From: Pararobbsia alpina
Lineage (GTDB): Bacteria > Pseudomonadota > Gammaproteobacteria > Burkholderiales > Burkholderiaceae
Length of the DNA stretch: 64,000 bases
Assembly (NCBI RefSeq): GCF_902859895.1
Contig: NZ_CADIKM010000004.1
Location: 62,001 to 126,000 of the forward strand
Reading direction: 5' to 3'
Made by a program: the position numbers and the translations under genes. Below, in pieces: positions 1-10,377 of this stretch (positions within the stretch are counted from its first letter, which is position 1; each line of letters starts with the position of its first letter). The notes below the pieces were generated by a model that made no database searches, was not told where the DNA came from, and was given only the letters and a program-made list of their open reading frames with translations.

Positions 1-180
1 GTCGTGGATCTGCCCTCGCCGACCCAGCCGACTCAATATGTGCTGGGCCTCAAGAATTTCTATGCGCTGACACGCTATAACCGCAGTTTCTTCTATGCGG
101 AAGCCGTCTATGAACTCGGCGAGGCGGTCAAGGCGAAGCTCATGGCGACCGGCGGAACCACCGGCGCGAGCACCAACTGA
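1..180 (+). CDS. mltB: Lytic murein transglycosylase B-like, C-terminal end (partial)
   Basis: The window opens inside a plus-strand reading frame that ends with TGA at 178-180. The 59 visible residues contain the phrase GLKNFYALTRYNRSFFYAEAV, which matches the C-terminal end of MltB-type membrane-bound lytic transglycosylases (consensus NFY-x-ITRYNRS-x-x-YA-x-AV-x-x-L). These periplasmic enzymes cleave the MurNAc-GlcNAc bond of peptidoglycan. The catalytic glutamate lies upstream of the window and cannot be checked. The gene is convergent with cysM. The tail after the conserved part is short and Gly/Thr/Ala rich. Confidence 0.8.
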   Translation, partial: VVDLPSPTQPTQYVLGLKNFYALTRYNRSFFYAEAVYELGEAVKAKLMATGGTTGASTN

Positions 181-303
181 AACGCCGCAATCCTCCCCGC
201 CCTAAAGCAGGCCTGAAGGAGGAAGATTGCCGTGCACTTGTTCAAGCTCGGTACGCTTCATGCACTCCGGCCTCCGGTTTCATGCCGGGCCTTGGACCGG
301 CTC

Positions 304-1206
304 TCAGGCCGGAAACACGCCAGTCGACAAGTAGCGATCGCCGCGATCGCAGACGATGAACACGATCGTCGCGTTCTCGACCTGCCTTGCGACGCGCAGG
401 GCGACTTCGCAGGCGCCGGCCGATGAAATTCCGCAGAAGATCCCTTCGACCATCGCGAGACGCCGTGCCATGGCTTCCGCATCGGACTGGCTGACTGACT
501 CCTCACGATCGACACGCGCGCGATCGAAGATCTTCGGCAGATAGGCTTCGGGCCACTTGCGAATGCCCGGAATCCGCGAGCCCTCGGCGGGTTGTGCGCC
601 GATGATCTGGATGTCGGCGTTCTGCTCCTTCAGGTATTGCGAGACGCCCATGATCGTGCCGGTCGTCCCCATCGCTGAAACGAAATGCGTGATGCGCCCT
701 TCCGTGTCGCGCCAGATCTCGGGGCCGGTGCCCTGATAGTGCGCGAGCGGATTGTCCGGGTTCGCGAACTGGTCGAGGATCACACCCTTGCCGTCACGCT
801 GCATCTGGTCAGCAAGATCGCGTGCGTACTCCATGCCACCCTTGAGCGGCGTGAGGATGATTTCCGCACCGTAGGCGGCCATGCTCTGCCGCCGTTCGAC
901 CGACAGGTCCTCGGGCATCAGCAACACCATCTTGTAGCCGCGAACCGCCGCGGCCATCGCGAGCGCGATCCCCGTATTGCCGCTCGTCGCCTCGATCAGC
1001 GTATCGCCCGGCTTGATCCGTCCGCGCGCTTCGGCCTGCTTGATCATCGACAGTGCTGGACGATCCTTGACTGAGCCGGCCGGATTATTGCCCTCGAGCT
1101 TGCCAAGAATGACATTGTTGCGCGCACGAATCTCATCGTCGACCAGACGAACGAGCTGCACGAGTGGTGTATTGCCGATGGTGTCTTCGATAGTTTTGTA
1201 AGGCAT
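304..1206 (-). CDS. cysM: Cysteine synthase B (O-acetylserine sulfhydrylase, CysM type)
   Basis: A 300-residue PLP enzyme that makes cysteine from O-acetylserine (CysM can also use thiosulfate) in the cytosol. The start is the ATG giving MPYKTIEDTIGNTPLVQL; the frame is open further upstream but those residues are Arg/Pro-rich and unlike the family. The Schiff-base lysine is K47 in NPAGSVKDRPA, and the phosphate-binding loop reads EATSGNTGIAL. The length matches CysM (about 300) rather than CysK (about 320). It is the last gene of the long minus-strand block and converges with mltB. The 303 bases separating it from the helix-hairpin-helix gene suggest its own promoter, though I could not identify one. 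Confidence 0.93.
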   Translation of the reverse strand: MPYKTIEDTIGNTPLVQLVRLVDDEIRARNNVILGKLEGNNPAGSVKDRPALSMIKQAEARGRIKPGDTLIEATSGNTGIALAMAAAVRGYKMVLLMPEDLSVERRQSMAAYGAEIILTPLKGGMEYARDLADQMQRDGKGVILDQFANPDNPLAHYQGTGPEIWRDTEGRITHFVSAMGTTGTIMGVSQYLKEQNADIQIIGAQPAEGSRIPGIRKWPEAYLPKIFDRARVDREESVSQSDAEAMARRLAMVEGIFCGISSAGACEVALRVARQVENATIVFIVCDRGDRYLSTGVFPA

Positions 1207-1509
1207 GGCGACGCTGGATACTCGGTTGAGCCCGGAAAGAGTAGAGCCTTTGATTGTAATCCACGGCCTGCGGCGGCGCAGGTTGCAAGGACGAAGCGTC
1301 AGTGAGGAAGCTCGATGAAGAGCGCCGTCAACAGGGCCGGTAGAGGGGCGATGAATGCATCCGAGGATAGCGGCTGGAAAGAGCGCCTGAGAAGAGCCCC
1401 TCAGAAGAGAGCCGGCAAAGAGGGCCAACGAAGAGGGCCGGTGATACGCCCGGCATGGGCTGCGCCCTCTTCGACCGACACCATCACGGACAACGGGCAA
1501 GCCTCGCGC
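1207..1509. other. Gene-free stretch between cysM and the helix-hairpin-helix gene
   Basis: No supported gene. Bases about 1380-1445 are purine-rich on the plus strand, with several AGAG/GAAGAG near-repeats (imperfect, not a clean tandem array). The cysM promoter probably lies here, but I see no convincing -35/-10 pair. Confidence 0.4.
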
Positions 1510-1884
1510 TTATTTCTTCGCGGTCTGCGTCGGCGGCGCGGGGGATTTGCCCGATACGGCGGCAGGCGCCGCACCCTCCACAGCGGGTGCATGACCCGTG
1601 GCGACACCGCCGGCGACACCGCTGCCCCCGATCGTCAGCCCGTTGGCCACCAGCTTCTCGATCGACTTCAGTCCGAGCCCGTCGATGCGCCCGGCGAGAT
1701 CGTCCGCATCCCGGAACGGTCCGTTCGCTTCGCGCTCCTTGACGATCGCACGTGCCTTTGCAGAACCGATACCCGCCACGCTCTCGAGCGCGGCCTCGTC
1801 GGACACGTTCACGTCGACGGCAGCCGAGGCACAAGACATGCCCGCCACAAGCGCGAGTCCCACCCAGAAGTTTTTGCTGAACAT
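1510..1884 (-). CDS. Exported helix-hairpin-helix (ComEA-like) DNA-binding protein
   Basis: A 124-residue protein. Residues 1-22 form a signal peptide (MFSKNFWVGLALVAGMSCASA with an Ala-x-Ala-like cleavage site). Residues about 24-85 form a double helix-hairpin-helix domain: the hairpin VAGIGSAKARAIVKERE and a second IDGLGLKSIEKLV, as in ComEA-type periplasmic DNA-binding proteins. The C-terminal 40 residues are Ala/Pro/Gly-rich and probably disordered. The start is the ATG preceded by an AAGGGAG ribosome site. Burkholderiaceae usually carry such a gene near cysM and hldD. A role in DNA uptake is possible, but no competence genes lie next to it, so the function is inferred from the family only. 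Confidence 0.85.
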   Translation of the reverse strand: MFSKNFWVGLALVAGMSCASAAVDVNVSDEAALESVAGIGSAKARAIVKEREANGPFRDADDLAGRIDGLGLKSIEKLVANGLTIGGSGVAGGVATGHAPAVEGAAPAAVSGKSPAPPTQTAKK

Positions 1885-2090
1885 CCGATGCTCCCTTGAA
1901 AGTCGCTCGCCGCAACAGCGCAACGAGGAACAGTCAGTGTAGGGAGCGCGCCTACGCGCTAAAAGCTGGCCGGATGGCCAGACACGCCAGCAAGAGGTCG
2001 TTCGTTCGGCCCTCACCTGGCATGCCGGGTTGCATGTTGATCCGGCGAAGGCCATGGCCTCAAGCCATGTCCTTCACACGGTCCACCTCA

Positions 2091-3086
2091 TCATTCGGCG
2101 CCTTCGACCATCCAGTTCACGTACCGCTCGACGCCCTGCTGAACGGTGAGGAACGGCACGGTATAACCGGCCGCGCGCAGCCGAGTCTGGTCGGCCTCGG
2201 TGAAGCATTGATACTTGCCCCGCAGCGCATCGGGAAACGGAATGTATTCGATCAGCCCCTGTCCGACGAGCTCCTCGAGCGACAGCCGCGTCTCGCCCTT
2301 GATCGCGCGCAGCGTATTGACGACGGTCGATGCGACATCGTTGAACGGTTGCGCATGACCCGTGCCGAGGTTGAAGATCCCCGTGATCTGCGGGCGATCG
2401 AAAAAATGCAGGTTCACGCGCACCACGTCCTCGACCGACACGAAATCGCGCGTCTGCTGGCCTGCGCCATAACCGTTGTACTCGCCGAACAGCTTGACCT
2501 TGCCCTCGGCGCGGAACTGGTTGAAGTTGTGAAACGCAACCGACGCCATGCGCCCCTTGTGCTGTTCGCGCGGTCCGTACACATTGAAGTAGCGGAAACC
2601 GACGATCTGGCTTTTTGCGATCGTCAGGCGTCGCCGCACGATCTGGTCGAACAGGAACTTCGAATAGCCGTAGACGTTCAACGGGCGCTCGGATTCGCGA
2701 TTCTCGACGAAGGTCTGCGAACCGCCGTAGATCGCGGCCGAGGATGCATAGAGAAACGGCACCCGTTGCGCGATGCACGCATCGAGCAGTGCGCTCGAAT
2801 AGCGGAAGTTGTTGTCCATCATGTAGCGGCCGTCGCTCTCCATCGTGTCGGAGCACGCACCTTCGTGAAACAGACCGCGGATCTTGCCGAAGTATCCCGA
2901 AGCGAAGCGTTCGACGAACTCGCTCTTGTCGAGATAGTCACTGACTTCGCAATCGACGAGATTGCGAAACTTGTCGGCACGCGTGAGATTGTCGACGGCG
3001 ATGATGTCATGTTCGCCCCGCTCGTTGAGCGCCTTGACGAGATTGCTGCCGATCAGGCCGGCCGCGCCGGTAACGATAATGGTCAT
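2091..3086 (-). CDS. hldD: ADP-L-glycero-D-manno-heptose 6-epimerase
   Basis: A 331-residue short-chain dehydrogenase-like epimerase that makes ADP-L-glycero-D-manno-heptose, the heptose donor for the LPS inner core. The NADP-binding loop is GAAGLIGSN at residues 7-15, and the catalytic YxxxK is present as YGYSK. The start chosen is [10 protein letters not shown], the family's usual beginning; a longer open frame upstream overlaps the end of the kinase gene and is unlikely to be used. It lies 28 bases downstream of the heptose kinase gene in the same orientation, so they are almost certainly co-transcribed. Confidence 0.95.
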   Translation of the reverse strand: MTIIVTGAAGLIGSNLVKALNERGEHDIIAVDNLTRADKFRNLVDCEVSDYLDKSEFVERFASGYFGKIRGLFHEGACSDTMESDGRYMMDNNFRYSSALLDACIAQRVPFLYASSAAIYGGSQTFVENRESERPLNVYGYSKFLFDQIVRRRLTIAKSQIVGFRYFNVYGPREQHKGRMASVAFHNFNQFRAEGKVKLFGEYNGYGAGQQTRDFVSVEDVVRVNLHFFDRPQITGIFNLGTGHAQPFNDVASTVVNTLRAIKGETRLSLEELVGQGLIEYIPFPDALRGKYQCFTEADQTRLRAAGYTVPFLTVQQGVERYVNWMVEGAE

Positions 3087-3114
3087 GAAAACGCCTTGTG
3101 TTGATTGCCCGGCT

Positions 3115-4179
3115 TCAGCCGAACAGTTCGTGATATTCGACGGTTGCGGTCCCCAGCTTGGCCACCACCACACCGGCGGCGCGATTCGCGTAGGCCATCG
3201 CCTCCTGCAACGACAGACCCGCGCCCAGCATGGCTGCGAGTGTCGCGATCACCGTGTCACCGGCGCCCGACACATCGTACACTTCGCGCGCCTGGGCCGG
3301 CTCGTGGACCACGCCTTGCGCCGTGAAGAGCGTCATGCCTTCCTCGGAACGCGTGAGCAGCAGCGCGGCGATATCGAGCTCGGCGCGCAGCTTCGACACA
3401 CGCTGTTCGAGATCGGCTTCCGAATGCCAGCGCCCGACCACCTCACGCAACTCGGCGCGATTGGGCGTGATGACCGATGCACCGCGATACCGCGCCCAGT
3501 CGTCGCCCTTCGGATCGACGAGGATCGACTTGCCCGCCGCGCGCGCGTTCGCAATCATCTTCTCGACATGGGTCAGGCCACCCTTCGCATAGTCGGAGAG
3601 CAACACCACGTCGTGCGCGGGCAGCAGTGCATCGAAACGCGCGAGTCCCGCGAGCAGGACTTCATGAGTCGGCAGGCTTTCGAAATCGATGCGGATCAAT
3701 TGCTGCTGCCGCGACACGATGCGAAGTTTGATCGTCGTCGCGAGGCCCGGGTCGCTCTGGACGTGGGCCACCACATTGCTGTGCGCCAACAGCTCGATCA
3801 GCTTTTGCGCGGGCTCGTCGTCACCGATCACGCAGAGCAGGCTCGTCTGCGCACCGAGCGTCGCGGCATTGCGCGCGACGTTCGCGGCCCCGCCGAGGCG
3901 CTCTTCACTGCGCGTCACATGGACGACCGGCACGGGGGCCTCGGGCGAGATGCGATTGACATCGCCGAACCAGTAGCGGTCGAGCATCACGTCGCCGACC
4001 ACCAGCACACGCGACGCGCCGAGCTGCTCGCGCGTCACGACCGGCAATGTGGCCGCACCGGCCGCACCCAGATCCGCGGGACCCGATGAGGCCGCCGTAC
4101 CCGGGCCGGTATGCGCCGATTTGCCCGGATCAAGAGAGGATCCTTGCGGCGAACCCTTTGACAACTCAGGCGATGACAT
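3115..4179 (-). CDS. hldA: D-glycero-beta-D-manno-heptose-7-phosphate kinase (RfaE1/HldA, kinase domain only)
   Basis: A PfkB-family sugar kinase of about 354 residues acting in ADP-heptose synthesis. The PfkB signatures are visible as GGAANVARN near the N-terminus and [16 protein letters not shown] near the C-terminus, with the catalytic Asp in GAGD. The first 40 residues are Ser/Gly/Ala-rich and look like a nonconserved leader. Two ATGs sit close together; the second, at 4179, is 8 bases after GAGGG, while the first (4185) is only 2 bases from it. The start lies inside the end of ugd (4166), so the genes overlap. The nucleotidyltransferase half found in E. coli HldE is missing, so a separate hldC is expected elsewhere. 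Confidence 0.92.
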   Translation of the reverse strand: MSSPELSKGSPQGSSLDPGKSAHTGPGTAASSGPADLGAAGAATLPVVTREQLGASRVLVVGDVMLDRYWFGDVNRISPEAPVPVVHVTRSEERLGGAANVARNAATLGAQTSLLCVIGDDEPAQKLIELLAHSNVVAHVQSDPGLATTIKLRIVSRQQQLIRIDFESLPTHEVLLAGLARFDALLPAHDVVLLSDYAKGGLTHVEKMIANARAAGKSILVDPKGDDWARYRGASVITPNRAELREVVGRWHSEADLEQRVSKLRAELDIAALLLTRSEEGMTLFTAQGVVHEPAQAREVYDVSGAGDTVIATLAAMLGAGLSLQEAMAYANRAAGVVVAKLGTATVEYHELFG

Positions 4180-5569
4180 CTGCATTTCCCTCGAGCGTTG
4201 TCAAAGCGATCTCAGGCCTGCCGATCCCGTAGTACTCGATGCCCTGTTCGGCGAGCGTCGGCGGATCATACAGATTGCGGCCGTCGAAGATCAGCGGGGT
4301 CTTGAGCTGCGTTTTCAGATAGCTGAAGTCAGGGCTTTTGAATGCCTTCCATTCAGTCACGATGACCAACGCATCGGCACCGGCCACCGCCTGGCGCGGC
4401 TCATCGACATAGCTGAGGCGTTCGAGCACCTCGGGCTGGTCCGCGAAGTCGATCGCGAAGACACGGCGCGCCTCGCCCATCGCCACGGGGTCGTGGGCAA
4501 CGACCGACGCCCCGCGCGCGAGCAGCGCCGCCACGAGCACGCGGCTCGACGCGGCACGCATGTCGTCCGTGTTCGGCTTGAACGCCAGCCCCCAGACCGC
4601 GAACCGGCGCCCCGTCAGGTCTTCGCCGAGCCGCTTGACGATCTTGCCGACCAGCACCTGCTTCTGCTGCTCGTTGACGCGCTCGACCGACTCGAGAATA
4701 TGCAGGTGCTGGCCAGATTCCGCCGCCGTGCGGATCAGCGCCTGCACGTCCTTCGGGAAACACGAGCCGCCATAACCGCAACCGGCATAGAGAAAGTCAT
4801 AGCCGATGCGCGGATCGGAGCCGATGCCGCGACGCACGGCCTCGATGTCCGCGCCGACGCGATCGGCGAGATTGGCCATCTCGTTCATGAACGAGATCCG
4901 TGTCGCCAGCATCGCATTGGCCGCGTACTTCGTAAACTCGGCCGAACGGACATCCATATAGAGCATGCGTTCGTGGTTGCGATTGAACGGCGCATAGAGG
5001 CGCTTGATCATTTCGCGCGCTTTCGCTCCATGCCTGTCGTCGTCGCAGCCGATCACGATCCGGTCCGGACGCATGAAGTCGTCGACGGCCGCGCCTTCCT
5101 TGAGAAACTCCGGATTGGAGACGATCGAGAAGTTCGCCGCGACGCCACGCGCGTCGAGCTGCTCGCGAATGACTTCGCCCACGCGCTGCGCCGTGCCGAC
5201 CGGCACGGTCGACTTGTCGACCACGACCTTGAAACCGGTCATATGCTTGCCGATCGAATACGCGGCATCGAGCACATGCGACAAGTCGGCCGAGCCGTCC
5301 TCGTCGGGCGGCGTGCCGACCGCGATGAACTGGATGTCGCCGTGCGCGACGCTCGCCTCGACATCGGTCGAAAACTGGATGCGGCCGGCCGCGCGGTTGC
5401 GTGCGATCAGTTCCTGAAGGCCGGGTTCATGAATCGGTACGCCGCCGGAATTGAGAATCTCGATCTTGCGCGCGTCGACATCGACACAGAACACGTCGTT
5501 GCCGATTTCGGCCAGGCAGGCGCCCGTGACGAGACCTACATAACCGGTGCCGATAATAGTGATTTTCAT
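4166..5569 (-). CDS. ugd: UDP-glucose 6-dehydrogenase
   Basis: A 467-residue NAD-dependent enzyme that oxidises UDP-glucose twice to UDP-glucuronate, the precursor of 4-amino-4-deoxy-arabinose for lipid A/core and of several exopolysaccharides. The Rossmann loop is [17 protein letters not shown] at residues 7-23, and the catalytic cysteine is in [10 protein letters not shown]. The length fits the family (about 450-470). The 3' end overlaps the start of the heptose kinase gene, indicating translational coupling and linking it to LPS core synthesis. Confidence 0.96.
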   Translation of the reverse strand: MKITIIGTGYVGLVTGACLAEIGNDVFCVDVDARKIEILNSGGVPIHEPGLQELIARNRAAGRIQFSTDVEASVAHGDIQFIAVGTPPDEDGSADLSHVLDAAYSIGKHMTGFKVVVDKSTVPVGTAQRVGEVIREQLDARGVAANFSIVSNPEFLKEGAAVDDFMRPDRIVIGCDDDRHGAKAREMIKRLYAPFNRNHERMLYMDVRSAEFTKYAANAMLATRISFMNEMANLADRVGADIEAVRRGIGSDPRIGYDFLYAGCGYGGSCFPKDVQALIRTAAESGQHLHILESVERVNEQQKQVLVGKIVKRLGEDLTGRRFAVWGLAFKPNTDDMRAASSRVLVAALLARGASVVAHDPVAMGEARRVFAIDFADQPEVLERLSYVDEPRQAVAGADALVIVTEWKAFKSPDFSYLKTQLKTPLIFDGRNLYDPPTLAEQGIEYYGIGRPEIALTTLEGNADVIA

Positions 5570-5605
5570 AGAGGTCGAAGTAGTCCAGATTCGGTTCCGC
5601 GACGT

Positions 5606-6781
5606 TCAGCCGCCGCTTGCCATGGGTTCGACGCGGCGCGGCGCGTAGGTTTCCCAGCCGCTGCAACCGGGGCATTGCCAGTAGAACAGGCGCGCGCGGA
5701 AACCGCAGCTCTGGCAGGTATAGCGAGGCAGGTTCTTGGTGCGCTGGCGCATCAGGTTGCGCATCAGCTCGAGTTCGCCGCGGCGCGGCTCCTCGGCCGT
5801 GGCCACTTGCGCTTCGAGCAGGCGCGACATGCCGGCAAGGTTCGGCGCCTTCTGCATCTGGCCGCGCACAAGCTGATGCGCAGCCTCCGTGCCGATTTGC
5901 TGAGCGATATAGGTATAGGACGTGTCGAGCAGATCATTCGACGGATATTTGTCGAGATACTGCATCAGCAGGTGCGCGCCTTCCGCGTCCCGGCCGAGCG
6001 CGCTGTAGGCTTTCATCAGGCGCTCGACGATCAGGGGCAGGTGCGCAGCCGACTGCGTCTCGACCTTGCGCCAGTGATCAATCGCGCCGGCCGGATTGGC
6101 GGTCGCCATCTCGGCGTCGCCCGCGAGGATCGTCGCGCGGACATTGGCCGGATTCGCCTCGCGCGCCAGCCGCAGTTCGGCGACCGATTGCGCACTATCC
6201 TGCTTCTGCAAGGCTTCCTGGGCCCGTTCGCAATGAAACTGCGCGACTTCCTTGCGAAACGACTGCGCGCTGATCTTTTCGAGCGCCTCGGCCGTTTCGA
6301 TTGCTTTCGCCCAGTCCTTCTCGATCTCGTAGATGGTCAGCAGGCAGCGCTGAGCGTCGATCGCAAATGCGCCCTCATCGAGCGACTTGAAGGTGTCCTC
6401 GGCGCGGTCGAGCAGGCCCGCCTTGAGAAAGTCCAACCCGAGTTCGAACATCGCATGCTCGCGCTCGACCGAAGGCAGATCGGAACGGTTCAGAAGATTC
6501 TGATGGACGCGGATCGCCCGTTCGGTCTCGCCACGGCGGCGAAACAGGCTACCCAGTGCGAAGTGCAGTTCAGTCGTCTCGGGGTCGAGCTTGACGACTT
6601 CGATGAACGCATCGATCGCCTGGTCCGGCTGCTCGTTGAGCAGGAAATTCAGGCCGCGGAAATACGAGCGCGGCAAATTCGCGCTTTCGGACAGCAGATG
6701 CTTGACGTCGAAGCGCGCCGCCATCCAGCCGAGCCCGAAAACCACGGGGATCAACAACAACCACCAATAATCGAGATCCAT
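5606..6781 (-). CDS. lapB: Lipopolysaccharide assembly protein B
   Basis: A 391-residue inner-membrane protein with one N-terminal membrane anchor (DYWWLLLIPVVFGLGWMAAR, residues 4-23), a cytoplasmic TPR array (residues about 35-340) and a C-terminal rubredoxin-like zinc/iron knuckle with CQSC and CPGC at about 355-375. In E. coli LapB recruits FtsH to degrade LpxC and so limits LPS synthesis. It follows lapA and precedes ugd and the heptose genes, consistent with an LPS role. All family hallmarks including the four metal-binding cysteines are intact. Confidence 0.95.
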   Translation of the reverse strand: MDLDYWWLLLIPVVFGLGWMAARFDVKHLLSESANLPRSYFRGLNFLLNEQPDQAIDAFIEVVKLDPETTELHFALGSLFRRRGETERAIRVHQNLLNRSDLPSVEREHAMFELGLDFLKAGLLDRAEDTFKSLDEGAFAIDAQRCLLTIYEIEKDWAKAIETAEALEKISAQSFRKEVAQFHCERAQEALQKQDSAQSVAELRLAREANPANVRATILAGDAEMATANPAGAIDHWRKVETQSAAHLPLIVERLMKAYSALGRDAEGAHLLMQYLDKYPSNDLLDTSYTYIAQQIGTEAAHQLVRGQMQKAPNLAGMSRLLEAQVATAEEPRRGELELMRNLMRQRTKNLPRYTCQSCGFRARLFYWQCPGCSGWETYAPRRVEPMASGG

Positions 6782-6898
6782 GCGGCGTCGTCAGCTTTAG
6801 GAAAGGGATAGTTGAAAGAACGGCGTCACGACAGGGCACCCGCCGGGCACGCCGACCGAGGCGAGGGTCGGCTCGATTTCCGACACCCCACCGCTCGC

Positions 6899-7192
6899 TC
6901 AGATGATCGGGGGCAGCGGCGGTTCATCCAACACGACCGGCGCGTTCTGCGCATTCTTGATCTGGCGCCTGAGCCGCGCATTCTCGAGGCGCATCCGCAC
7001 CAGCGCGGGCGCCGCCGCGAGTACACCCGCGAACAGGCCGACCGCGAAGAACACCAGGCCGAGGAGGATCAGGGGGGCCTGCCACGCATAGCCGGCAACG
7101 AAGTTGAGCGACGCTTCCTGGGTATTGGCGAGCGCCAGAATCAACAGCACGACAAAGACCAGCGCACGCAGCAGCCAGACGATGAACCTCAT
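6899..7192 (-). CDS. lapA: Lipopolysaccharide assembly protein A
   Basis: A 97-residue membrane protein with two predicted transmembrane helices (about residues 3-21 and 38-62) followed by a charged helix (LENARLRRQIKNA). This is the DUF1049/LapA layout. The start is MRFIVWLLRAL, preceded by GGGA; the open frame upstream runs through an Arg-rich noncoding region. LapA works with LapB in LPS assembly control and sits directly upstream of it, as in E. coli and Burkholderia. Confidence 0.93.
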   Translation of the reverse strand: MRFIVWLLRALVFVVLLILALANTQEASLNFVAGYAWQAPLILLGLVFFAVGLFAGVLAAAPALVRMRLENARLRRQIKNAQNAPVVLDEPPLPPII

Positions 7193-7358
7193 GCGATTTG
7201 TTTCCCGTTGGAGAGTGCGAACTACGCCGTTGCAAGCGTTCCGGCCGCCCGGCGCCCACCCCGCGAGCCAGCGTCGGCCTGCGAATCGCCCGTATTGTAA
7301 TGGATGCGGCACCGGTCCCGAAGCGCGACCCGGCCGCCACCGCGTTTCGCGCGGATAC

Positions 7359-7384
7359 AAAAAAAGCGCCCGGAGGCGCTTTCT
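7359..7384 (-). terminator. Rho-independent terminator after ihfB
   Basis: Read on the minus strand: an 8-bp perfect stem AAAGCGCC/GGCGCTTT (7363-7370 with 7375-7382), a 4-base loop, then a run of seven T residues (7365-7359). It lies between ihfB and lapA, so rpsA-ihfB transcripts can end here and lapA-lapB can be expressed separately. Confidence 0.85.
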
Positions 7385-7463
7385 TCGACAACCACTGCTA
7401 TCACTTCAACTGGCTCGGATGATGGCCGTCCACCCGCCCTGCCTCCACTCCTGGGAATGGATT

Positions 7464-7787
7464 TCAGAAATGACGGGGCGCATCGTCCTGCTTCAGCGGC
7501 TCTCCCGCACGACCGTCGACACGTTCGCGCAATTCCTTGCCGGGCTTGAAATGGGGCACGTGCTTTTCGGGCACGAGCACCTTTTCACCCGACTTCGGAT
7601 TGCGCCCTACGCGTGACGGGCGGCGGTTCAGTCCGAAACTGCCGAAGCCTCGAATTTCAATGCGGTGTCCTTTCGCAAGCGAGTCGGACATCGCATCGAG
7701 CATCTGTTTCACCGCGAAATCCACATCCTTCAACACCAGTTGTGAAAATCGCGTGGCCAGTTGCGCGACCAATTCGGATTTGGTCAT
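7464..7787 (-). CDS. ihfB: Integration host factor subunit beta
   Basis: A 107-residue DNABII protein that pairs with IhfA to bend DNA strongly at specific sites. It begins [11 protein letters not shown] and contains the beta-arm region with [22 protein letters not shown], including the proline-tipped RNPKSGE arm characteristic of the family. The C-terminus has about 12 residues more than E. coli IhfB, as is usual in Burkholderia. It starts 12 bases after rpsA ends and is followed by a strong terminator. Confidence 0.96.
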   Translation of the reverse strand: MTKSELVAQLATRFSQLVLKDVDFAVKQMLDAMSDSLAKGHRIEIRGFGSFGLNRRPSRVGRNPKSGEKVLVPEKHVPHFKPGKELRERVDGRAGEPLKQDDAPRHF

Positions 7788-7799
7788 ACGCCCGCAACC

Positions 7800-9509
7800 T
7801 TACTGGTTCTGGCCGTCCAGCTTTGCCTTCAGCAGCGCGCCGAGATTCGTCGTGCCCGTTGCTGCGGAGCTGTCGTTGGCCATCTTCGACATTGCTTCGG
7901 TCTGCTCGGCTTGATCCTTCGCCTTGATCGACAGATTGATGCCGCGCGACTTGCGATCGATATTGATGACAACCGCTTCGATCTGCTGGCCTTCCTTCAG
8001 CACATTGCGCGCATCTTCGACGCGGTCATGCGTGATTTCCGACGCACGCAGGTAGCCTTCGATGTCGCCTTGCAGCGTCACGACAGCACCCTTGGCATCG
8101 ATCGACTTGACCGTACCCGTCACGAGCGAACCCTTGTCGTTCATCGCGACATAGTTGCTGAACGGGTCGCCTTCCATCTGCTTGATACCGAGCGAGATGC
8201 GTTCCTTCTCGACGTCGATGCCAAGTACCAGGGCTTCGACTTCGTCGCCCTTCTTGTACTTGCGAACCGCTTCTTCGCCGGTTTCGTTCCAGGACAGGTC
8301 CGACAGGTGGACGAGACCGTCGATGCCGCCCGGCAGGCCGATGAACACGCCGAAGTCGGTGATCGACTTGATCGCGCCCTTGAGCTTGTCGCCCTTCTTG
8401 TAGTTACGGCTGAAGTCGTCCCACGGGTTCGGCTTGCATTGCTTCATGCCGAGGCTGATACGGCGGCGGTCTTCGTCGATTTCGAGAACCATGACTTCGA
8501 CTTCGTCACCGAGCTGCACAACCTTGCTGGGGGCGACGTTCTTGTTGGTCCAGTCCATTTCCGAGACGTGAACCAGGCCTTCGATGCCCGATTCCACTTC
8601 GACGAATGCGCCGTAGTCGGTGATGTTGGTGACCTTGCCGAACAGGCGCGTGCCCGACGGGTAACGGCGCGAAATACCTTCCCACGGATCGTCGCCGAGT
8701 TGCTTGATGCCCAGCGAGACGCGGTTCTTCTCTTGATCGAACTTGAGAATCTTCGCGGTCACTTCCTGGCCGACCGACAACACTTCGCTCGGGTGACGCA
8801 CGCGACGCCATGCGATGTCGGTGATGTGCAGCAGGCCGTCGATACCACCGAGGTCCACGAATGCGCCGTAGTCGGTGATGTTCTTGACCACGCCTTCGAC
8901 GATCGCGCCTTCCTTGAGCGTTTCGAGCAGCTTCGCGCGCTCTTCGCCCTGGGTCGCTTCGATCACGGCACGGCGCGACAGCACGACGTTGTTACGCTTG
9001 CGGTCGAGCTTGATGACGCGGAATTCGAGGGTCTTGCCCTCGTACGGGGTCGTGTCCTTGACCGGACGCGTGTCGACGAGCGAACCCGGCAGGAATGCGC
9101 GGATGCCGTTGACCATGACCGTCAGGCCGCCCTTGACCTTGCCCGTGATCGTGCCGGTCACGAGTTCGTTGTTGTCGAGGGCCTTTTCAAGCGACAGCCA
9201 CGAAGCGAGACGCTTCGCTTTGTCGCGCGACAGGATGGTGTCGCCATAACCGTTTTCGAGCGCGTCGATCGCGACCGAAACGAAGTCACCCGCCTGAACT
9301 TCAACCTCACCCGCATCGTTGAAGAATTCTTCGATTGGGATATAGGCTTCGGACTTCAGACCCGCGTTGACGACCACGAAGTTGTGGTCAACACGCACGA
9401 CTTCGGCGGAGATCACTTCGCCGGCGCGCATGTCTTGACGGGTCAGCGACTCTTCGAACAGAGCCGCAAAGGATTCGTTGCTGGAGGTTGAGGTTTGCAG
9501 GTCGGACAT
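7800..9509 (-). CDS. rpsA: 30S ribosomal protein S1
   Basis: A 569-residue protein made of six S1 OB-fold repeats (ending about residues 90, 175, 265, 350, 435 and 525). Repeats 3-6 contain recognisable phrases such as [19 protein letters not shown] and [20 protein letters not shown]1 binds mRNA on the 30S subunit and helps initiate translation of structured or weak-SD messages. The cmk-rpsA-ihfB order is conserved in proteobacteria. The 190 bases between cmk and rpsA leave room for a separate rpsA promoter and autoregulatory leader. Confidence 0.97.
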   Translation of the reverse strand: MSDLQTSTSSNESFAALFEESLTRQDMRAGEVISAEVVRVDHNFVVVNAGLKSEAYIPIEEFFNDAGEVEVQAGDFVSVAIDALENGYGDTILSRDKAKRLASWLSLEKALDNNELVTGTITGKVKGGLTVMVNGIRAFLPGSLVDTRPVKDTTPYEGKTLEFRVIKLDRKRNNVVLSRRAVIEATQGEERAKLLETLKEGAIVEGVVKNITDYGAFVDLGGIDGLLHITDIAWRRVRHPSEVLSVGQEVTAKILKFDQEKNRVSLGIKQLGDDPWEGISRRYPSGTRLFGKVTNITDYGAFVEVESGIEGLVHVSEMDWTNKNVAPSKVVQLGDEVEVMVLEIDEDRRRISLGMKQCKPNPWDDFSRNYKKGDKLKGAIKSITDFGVFIGLPGGIDGLVHLSDLSWNETGEEAVRKYKKGDEVEALVLGIDVEKERISLGIKQMEGDPFSNYVAMNDKGSLVTGTVKSIDAKGAVVTLQGDIEGYLRASEITHDRVEDARNVLKEGQQIEAVVINIDRKSRGINLSIKAKDQAEQTEAMSKMANDSSAATGTTNLGALLKAKLDGQNQ

Positions 9510-9699
9510 AAAAATCGAAAATGGCGTGTTGCCGTTCGCGGCATGACGGCCGCTAGCTGAACGATGACACGCGGGGTTAAGGGTTGAAATACATCCCGCG
9601 GCACCCTTGCCGGGGACACTTCATCCGGCGCGCGACTGCTGCACGCCGGTACTGCACTTGCACTTCACTTGCGTACCACTTGTTGACGACTCGTGCGAC

Positions 9700-10377
9700 C
9701 TACTCACGCGCGGTGCGCTCGCGAAACCAGCCGACCACCGTCTCCACCGTCTGTTCGACGCTCAAACCGGAGGTATCGAGGGTCAGCGCGTCGGCCGCCG
9801 CCTTGAGCGGTGCGGCCGCGCGTTGGCTGTCGCGTGCGTCGCGCGCTTGAAGATCGCGACTTAGATCATCGAGCTTAGCAGAAAAGCCTTTTTCTATCAA
9901 TTGCTTATATCGCCTTTCCGCGCGCGCGGCAACGCTGGCCGTCAAAAACACCTTGAGCGTCGCATCCGGGAAAATCACCGTGCCCATGTCACGCCCGTCG
10001 GCAACCAGGCCCGGTGGCACGCGAAAGGCCCGCTGGCGGGCGATCAGGGCCTGCCGCAGCGCGCCGTGCACGGCGATCGCGGAGGCCCGGTTGCCGACGT
10101 GCTCCGCGCGGATTTCGTTCGAGACGTCCTCCCCGTCGAGCCGTACACAGCCTTCGCGGAAGACGATATGGAGATCGCCGGCGAGTTCCACAAGGGTGTC
10201 GACGTCGTCTTCATCGATCCCCACTTTTAGACTTGCCAATGCGGTCAGACGATAAAGCGCGCCGCTGTCGAGGTAGTGGAAGGAAAGCACCTCGGCCACC
10301 TGCTGGGCGACCGTCCCCTTGCCGGACGCCGTGGGCCCGTCGATCGTGATGACCGGGGCTTTTAGACTCGCGCTCAT
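9700..10377 (-). CDS. cmk: Cytidylate kinase
   Basis: A 225-residue kinase that phosphorylates CMP and dCMP. The P-loop reads [17 protein letters not shown] at residues 10-26, and the CMP-specific [11 protein letters not shown] motif is present. The start is MSASLKAPV, whose ATG overlaps the aroA stop by four bases (ATGA), implying translational coupling. The reading frame extends 19 codons further upstream, inside aroA, without family similarity. Confidence 0.95.
   Translation of the reverse strand: MSASLKAPVITIDGPTASGKGTVAQQVAEVLSFHYLDSGALYRLTALASLKVGIDEDDVDTLVELAGDLHIVFREGCVRLDGEDVSNEIRAEHVGNRASAIAVHGALRQALIARQRAFRVPPGLVADGRDMGTVIFPDATLKVFLTASVAARAERRYKQLIEKGFSAKLDDLSRDLQARDARDSQRAAAPLKAAADALTLDTSGLSVEQTVETVVGWFRERTARE

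Noticed and set aside
4049-6811. A 920-codon plus-strand open frame antisense to ugd and lapB
   Set aside because: It is the mirror frame of well-supported genes in GC-rich DNA; the product is Arg/His/Ala-rich with no domain. Similar long mirror frames over rpsA, gyrA and xdhB were rejected for the same reason.
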